Source: an uncultured Flavobacterium sp. | Lineage (GTDB): Bacteria > Bacteroidota > Bacteroidia > Flavobacteriales > Flavobacteriaceae | DNA: 64,000 nucleotides | Direction: 5' to 3' | Assembly: GCF_951805225.1 (NCBI RefSeq) | Contig: NZ_OX638201.1 | Location: 1,054,001-1,118,000, forward strand | Shown: one piece after another, positions 60,479-64,000 of the stretch | How positions within the stretch are numbered: position 1 is the stretch's first letter | Layout of the letters: every line of letters starts with the position of its first letter | Notes under the pieces: model-generated | The model's input: only the letters and a program-made list of their open reading frames with translations | What the model was told of the DNA's origin: nothing | Database searches by the model: none | Made by a program: the position numbers and the translations under genes

Positions 60479-61405
60479 ATGGAAAATAACTTTGATAAAT
60501 TACAAGAAATTGCAGGGATTAATACAAAGCTAAATCAGTTTGCTAAACTAGCTAACCCGATTCCAGAAAATATAAAACAAATTATTGAAATGCAAGATAA
60601 ATTAAAACTTGCAATTCCTACTTTCGATTTTCCGAAAGTTGATTTTCCAAAAATGGATTTTCCAAAATTTGATTTTCCAAAATTTGATTTTCCAAATTTT
60701 GTTTTACCGAAAATAGAAATACCAAAATTTGATAATTTATTTAATGATAAATTTTTAGAAGCTTTAAAACAGATTTCTAAAATTCCGGAAAGAATAAAAA
60801 ACAACCCTGAATTACAATTCGGTTTTATTAGTGATTTAGAAATACTAAATTTAAGATCTGCCGAAGAATTAAAAAACTCTTTAATATCTGATTTAACAGA
60901 TATTGATATTGAAGAAAAAGAAGAGATTTTAAATGATAATCTAATACCATATTTAGAAAATCATAATCTTGAAAACCTTTGGATTGGAGCAGGGCAAGTT
61001 CTTGAATCCGAAAATAATCCCGATAGATTAAGGCAATGCTTAATTTCTTTAAGAACTATCCTTGAATATTTAATAGACGAAAAGTTGGCTCCGCTAGAGA
61101 AATTAAAAGACGCCGAAATGTTTGAAAGTAATTTCAGAAAATATCATTTAGGAAAGCAAAGAATAGAGTTGGTAAAAATTAAAAGAGAACAAAAGATAGA
61201 ATATTTCACATCTAAATTTGAGTACGGAATGCTTGAAGATTTTACAAAAAATGAAATTCAATATGTTTGTAATTGCTACACTATTTTATGTAATGTTCAT
61301 CAACCTAATATAGGATTAACAGAAAATCAAGTTAGAAGTTTAAAAGTAAAAACAGGAATAACAGTTTGGTTATTAGTTTATTTATATGACATTTTGGAAG
61401 AATAA
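60479..61405 (+). CDS. Hypothetical protein with DFPKx pentad repeat and helical C-terminal domain
   Basis: A 308-residue protein. Residues 49-86 consist of about seven tandem five-residue units of the form (D/E)-(F/L/I)-P-K-x (as in DFPKFDFPKF). The C-terminal domain (about 145-308) is helical, with GAGQVLESENNPDRLRQCL, a SLRTILEYLIDEKLAP helix and TVWLLVYLYDILEE at the end. The pattern of NPDRxRQ followed by a SLR helix reminds me of small defence-associated proteins, including those annotated as pPIWI-associating nucleases, but I cannot confirm this. No signal peptide. Surrounded by other unfamiliar genes. Confidence 0.6.
   Translation: MENNFDKLQEIAGINTKLNQFAKLANPIPENIKQIIEMQDKLKLAIPTFDFPKVDFPKMDFPKFDFPKFDFPNFVLPKIEIPKFDNLFNDKFLEALKQISKIPERIKNNPELQFGFISDLEILNLRSAEELKNSLISDLTDIDIEEKEEILNDNLIPYLENHNLENLWIGAGQVLESENNPDRLRQCLISLRTILEYLIDEKLAPLEKLKDAEMFESNFRKYHLGKQRIELVKIKREQKIEYFTSKFEYGMLEDFTKNEIQYVCNCYTILCNVHQPNIGLTENQVRSLKVKTGITVWLLVYLYDILEE
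60623..60736 (+). repeat. 15-bp in-frame tandem repeat coding for DFPKx
   Basis: Several consecutive 15-base units (GATTTTCCAAAATTT and variants) code for the DFPKx pentads inside the 308-residue protein. The first four or five units are nearly identical and later ones are degenerate (VLPKI, EIPKF). A unit length of 15 keeps the frame, so copy number change alters protein length without frameshift. Confidence 0.85.
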
Positions 61406-61411
61406 AGGACG

Positions 61412-61471
61412 ATGAACAAAGGACTATTAAATAAAATTAAAAAGAATAATTCAATTGGGAAATATAAATAA
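61412..61471 (+). CDS. Possible true N-terminus of the next gene (20 codons, other frame)
   Basis: ATG at 61412 opens a short frame (MNKGLLNKIKKNNSIGKYK) that ends at 61471. It overlaps the first codons of the next gene, whose own frame has only a TTG start at 61455. One extra base in the GGG at 61457-61459 would explain both: removing it fuses NKGLLNKIKKNNSI to NINNIEAQRES. It is either a sequencing error, a recent mutation, or a chance frame. Confidence 0.35.
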   Translation: MNKGLLNKIKKNNSIGKYK

Positions 61472-62165
61472 TATAGAAGCACAACGTGAATCTGCAAAAT
61501 TAGGTCTTCAAACTTTCTTCATGGATGTTGAAAATAATTTTCATGACAGGATTTCAGATGAAACAATTCATATTTTTGAAAAGAAGATTATTGATGCTAA
61601 AACTAAAGATCGATCTGATGAATATGAAAGAGGGGATTATTCCGGTCCAACTATGGAGATTTATTTTATGGAACAGGAGCTAAAAGCAATTTCAGAAATG
61701 AAAATTCTTTATGCTTATAAGCATTTTGAAAATAAATTAAAATTTTTATTAAGTGCAGCTTACGGTGCTTCGAAATCAAAAATGTTTAAATGGGAATTTG
61801 TGATTGAATTTTTAAAAGAGAAAAATATTGATATTAAAAGTATAAATTGTTATCCAGAAATAAATGAATTACGAAATTTAAATAATTGTATAAAGCATTC
61901 AGATGATATTAAAAATGATTCACGAATGACATCGATAAGAGAATTTCAGAAAAAAACATTTATCCAATATGAAGATATTTTATTTTTTTATAAACGAATT
62001 GAAAATGCTCCTTCTGCTTTCATATATTCCTTGTCTGATTATATATTTAAAGATTTATATGTTTTTGATGAAAACCGAATTGATCAAGAAGCAGAAAAAA
62101 TTGCTCTTCGAATGACTAAAACCGAAGCATCAATTTTAATTGAAAAGCTTAAAAAGAAATATTGA
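61455..62165 (+). CDS. HEPN-like helical hypothetical protein
   Basis: The frame has a TTG start at 61455 (236 residues) or an ATG at 61521 (214 residues); a one-base frameshift from the ATG at 61412 is also possible. The protein is all helical and charged. It has INELRNLNNCIKHSDD near residue 140, reading as an E-x-x-R...N-x-x-K-H motif of the kind seen in HEPN-type proteins, and the Tyr/Phe-rich MKILYAYKHFENKLKFLLSAAY helix. HEPN proteins include RNases in toxin and defence systems and non-catalytic relatives. The typical RxxxxH spacing is not exact (seven residues between R and H). No firm function. Confidence 0.5.
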   Translation: MGNINNIEAQRESAKLGLQTFFMDVENNFHDRISDETIHIFEKKIIDAKTKDRSDEYERGDYSGPTMEIYFMEQELKAISEMKILYAYKHFENKLKFLLSAAYGASKSKMFKWEFVIEFLKEKNIDIKSINCYPEINELRNLNNCIKHSDDIKNDSRMTSIREFQKKTFIQYEDILFFYKRIENAPSAFIYSLSDYIFKDLYVFDENRIDQEAEKIALRMTKTEASILIEKLKKKY

Positions 62166-62244
62166 TATTATGCTTGCTAATAGAAACGCAATGTTGTAAG
62201 CAAGCAACCCCATAATCAAAAAAAAAACAGAACAAACATCGAAA

Positions 62245-63099
62245 ATGGAACAATTACTATCAAAAGAAGATATTAAAGAAATTCTATGTAATAATAGAGA
62301 AAATCCTGTATTCAAATACTACGGTGTTCGATTAATGGCTACAGCTAAACATTCATTCAAAGAAGTTATAGCTATTTCAGAAAAACATAACCTTATTTTA
62401 ATAAAAGGAAATAAAGATACAGGAAATGAACATATTAGAGAAAGACATAGCTTTTGGTCAACTAAAAAATATATAGTTGCAGATATTAATGGTAACTTAA
62501 GATTTCAAAATCAAAGTAAGTTTCCAATGGGAATTGCACCAATAGACTATTTGAAAATAGCTGACGAGATTTATTCAATAGAAAATCTGATCGAAAACAA
62601 TTCTCACGTAATGGCAGAGCAGTTTGATTTGTATATTGGAGAATATTTATTTGACAAATCTAAAAAGGAAAAAGTTAAGCTTTTGTTTTATAAAGGAACT
62701 AAGATCGTTCATTCACTTTTTTTAGCAAGAGATTCATATAATCAAAAAAGAGCAAAAAAATTCCCGTATGCAAGAGGAGATGTCAAACTTAGAATGAAAA
62801 AAGGAATAGAAGAGACTTTTATCCCATATTATGATCTAACAAACAAACTCCGTTATGGAATTTCTATTGAAAAATATCCTTCAGAGGATATAGAGCATAT
62901 TTATTTATTAATTTTCGATCCTGAAGATTATTCGCATAATAACTTTATTAGACTTGTAGAGAGAAAACTCACGTATTTTCAAACAAAAAAACACGAAGAA
63001 GTTACTTATCAATTTAATGATTTAAGTGAGATTGAAACATACATAATGGATATAGATTATGGAATAGCAAATGGATATTTGAAGTTAGGAAAACAATAA
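62245..63099 (+). CDS. Hypothetical protein with possible BECR-type nuclease region
   Basis: A 284-residue protein without signal peptide. Residues about 45-80 read NLILIKGNKDTGNEHIRERHSFWS, like the G-x-x-HI-x-x-(R/K)H part of the phage-Barnase/EndoU/colicin E5-D/RelE-like nuclease group. The middle (about 95-180) has KIADEIYSIENLIENN and a KVKLLFYKGTKIVHSL strand pair; the C-terminal part has KLRYGISIEKY and IEHIYLLIFDPEDY. The nuclease idea rests on one short motif. It starts 79 bases after the HEPN-like gene. Confidence 0.55.
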   Translation: MEQLLSKEDIKEILCNNRENPVFKYYGVRLMATAKHSFKEVIAISEKHNLILIKGNKDTGNEHIRERHSFWSTKKYIVADINGNLRFQNQSKFPMGIAPIDYLKIADEIYSIENLIENNSHVMAEQFDLYIGEYLFDKSKKEKVKLLFYKGTKIVHSLFLARDSYNQKRAKKFPYARGDVKLRMKKGIEETFIPYYDLTNKLRYGISIEKYPSEDIEHIYLLIFDPEDYSHNNFIRLVERKLTYFQTKKHEEVTYQFNDLSEIETYIMDIDYGIANGYLKLGKQ

Positions 63100-63584
63100 T
63101 AAAAATGACGTTAATATACTTGAAAGATAATATTCCAAAACAAAAAGGAGACTCCCGCTCTCCAAAGTGTTCAACTGAAAAGCTGTACAATGTGTAAAGC
63201 TTTCAGGATTGTGCAACTTTTGTAAGGCATACTTTACCAAGCTGGAGTAACTGACCTAGCATGTTTTATAATGATTAAATTAATTTTGTATAGGCAGTTA
63301 ATCATCTTTTGATGCTCAATAGAAAGTAAAAACAGGTATTTGTACGGTAGTATTTTCCTAGGAAAAGGAGTACTTTGCAAGCTTATGATAAGCTTTTGGA
63401 AAGTCGTAGAATTGAAAAAATCAGAATGGCTATCTTATTAAACTAGATTATTAATAGAAGTGGCATTTTTAGTATATAATAATTTTCCTGGAATTAAAAA
63501 GTAAAATAGATGAGTTTTTAGAATGCTATTAATATCGCAAACAGACATACTAATATATAAACATAATATTATAAGAAAGTAGAA
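63100..63584. other. Non-coding stretch with two palindromes
   Basis: 485 bases with no supported gene; a 30-codon frame from 63105 has no features. It includes a stretch of higher G+C (around 63150-63260, with GGAGACTCCCGCTCTCC), a perfect 14-base palindrome TTTTCCTAGGAAAA (63353-63366) and a hairpin AAGCTTA-TGA-TAAGCTT (63379-63395). It may be a decayed gene or element, or hold a small RNA and the promoter of the next gene. I see no -7 box of the canonical form. Confidence 0.4.
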
Positions 63585-64000
63585 ATGGAAGAAGAGAATA
63601 AAATACAAGTTATTCAATCAGATAATTATGATGTGCAACTTCGAGATTTTGAAGGAGGACTTATTAATTTTTTAGCACAACACAACTTACCATCAGATGG
63701 AATTTTTGTTGGTGTTCCGGAAAGATTAAATGTTTTTAAAAATCTAGAAGGAGTGATTGTGCAAATAGAAGAAGAAGATAAACAACAATCTCTATATCTT
63801 TCAAAATTTATTGCAGGAGTTGCCTCAGGGCTTTTTGATGCAGCATTAAATTATTTGTGGGATGAGACAATTCTTCAGATTAGAAAAAGGGTTTCACAAT
63901 ATGATATTCAATATTTTTATGATAACGCAGTTACAGGTGATAAACGCAAAAGGTTAAATGATGAAAGTGACCTTAAAAAAGTTGATGATTATGATTTGAT
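63585..64000 (+). CDS. Hypothetical protein, 5' part only
   Basis: The frame opens at ATG 63585 and runs to the window end without a stop (138 codons visible), so the C-terminus is missing. It starts MEEENKIQVIQSDNY. A conserved-looking stretch is FIAGVASGLFDAALNYLWDETI (about 80-101), followed by LQIRKRVSQYDIQYFYDNAV and a KRKRLNDESDLKKVDDYDL tail. I recall unnamed cytoplasmic proteins with this pattern in several phyla, some with a helical C-terminal domain like HEPN, but I cannot name the family. Coding composition is good. Confidence 0.65.
   Translation, partial: MEEENKIQVIQSDNYDVQLRDFEGGLINFLAQHNLPSDGIFVGVPERLNVFKNLEGVIVQIEEEDKQQSLYLSKFIAGVASGLFDAALNYLWDETILQIRKRVSQYDIQYFYDNAVTGDKRKRLNDESDLKKVDDYDL

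Noticed and set aside
60623..60736. 15-bp tandem repeat as CRISPR or phase-variation tract
   Set aside because: Units are adjacent without spacers and in frame; a 15-base unit cannot switch the frame on and off.
60134..64000. Prophage or integrative element
   Set aside because: No integrase, portal, terminase, conjugation or tRNA attachment site is visible; only unfamiliar genes and composition point to transfer.

Overview
The window looks like chromosomal DNA of a Flavobacterium-type bacterium (phylum Bacteroidota). It is A+T-rich. Many promoters carry the Bacteroidota -7 box TAnnTTTG about 20-40 bases before the start codon. There is a large secreted protein with a type IX secretion C-terminal signal, there are several TonB-dependent or OMP-barrel receptors with N-terminal carboxypeptidase-regulatory-like domains, and the intergenic regions hold palindromic repeats. 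I see no rRNA, tRNA, CRISPR array, transposase or integrase.

Layout. 1-192: tail of a DUF6766-like membrane protein. 526-4191: a giant delta-60/HYR repeat protein exported by type IX secretion. 4502-9654: a two-component system (histidine kinase, response regulator, small secreted protein) divergent from an outer-membrane barrel receptor, with 11-bp-periodic TTAACC arrays between them. 9893-15870: a heavy-metal-type RND efflux operon in which pump and TolC channel are one polypeptide. 16000-27196: mostly small enzymes and local regulators (LLM oxidoreductase, SDR with divergent HxlR regulator, lipoprotein carbonic anhydrase, AraC regulators, MFS pump, deaminase, DsrE protein, OYE-type reductase, PL14-like lipoprotein, aldo/keto reductase). 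27298-36357: two TonB-dependent receptors around a cluster of cyclophilin-like protein, a carboxymuconolactone-decarboxylase/hydrolase fusion and an AraC regulator. 36678-37565: XRE regulator and a half-size EamA transporter. 37764-48531: receptor, YncE-like propeller, complete TolC/MFP/RND pump, PAP2 phosphatase and family-9 glycosyltransferase, all on the + strand. 48742-53603: a second two-component system with PepSY-like protein and OMP-barrel receptor. 54299-56657: PAP2 phosphatase overlapping a phosphoethanolamine transferase, a likely lipid A remodelling pair. 56916-59911: small secreted protein, DUF1826-like protein, amino acid permease. 60134-64000: an A+T-rich run of unfamiliar genes that looks like accessory, possibly defence or toxin, DNA.

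The regulatory DNA gives the most specific new information. Two unlinked promoters (aldo/keto reductase at 26345 and the decarboxylase-hydrolase fusion at 31907) share a two-half-site operator, 21 bp between half-sites and 59 bp to the -7 TTTG, so the AraC gene at 32067 probably controls both. The receptor at 37764 and the YncE-like gene at 40321 share a paired ATTCAG site, 11 bp apart and 20 bp from the -7 TTTG. The receptor at 7258 has the same geometry with TTAACC. These are predictions from the sequence alone.

Three families of long palindromic intergenic repeats are visible: a ~140 bp element in three copies, a ~102 bp element in two copies, and a 158 bp nested palindrome seen once. No database search was possible; family names rest on recognised motifs and length.
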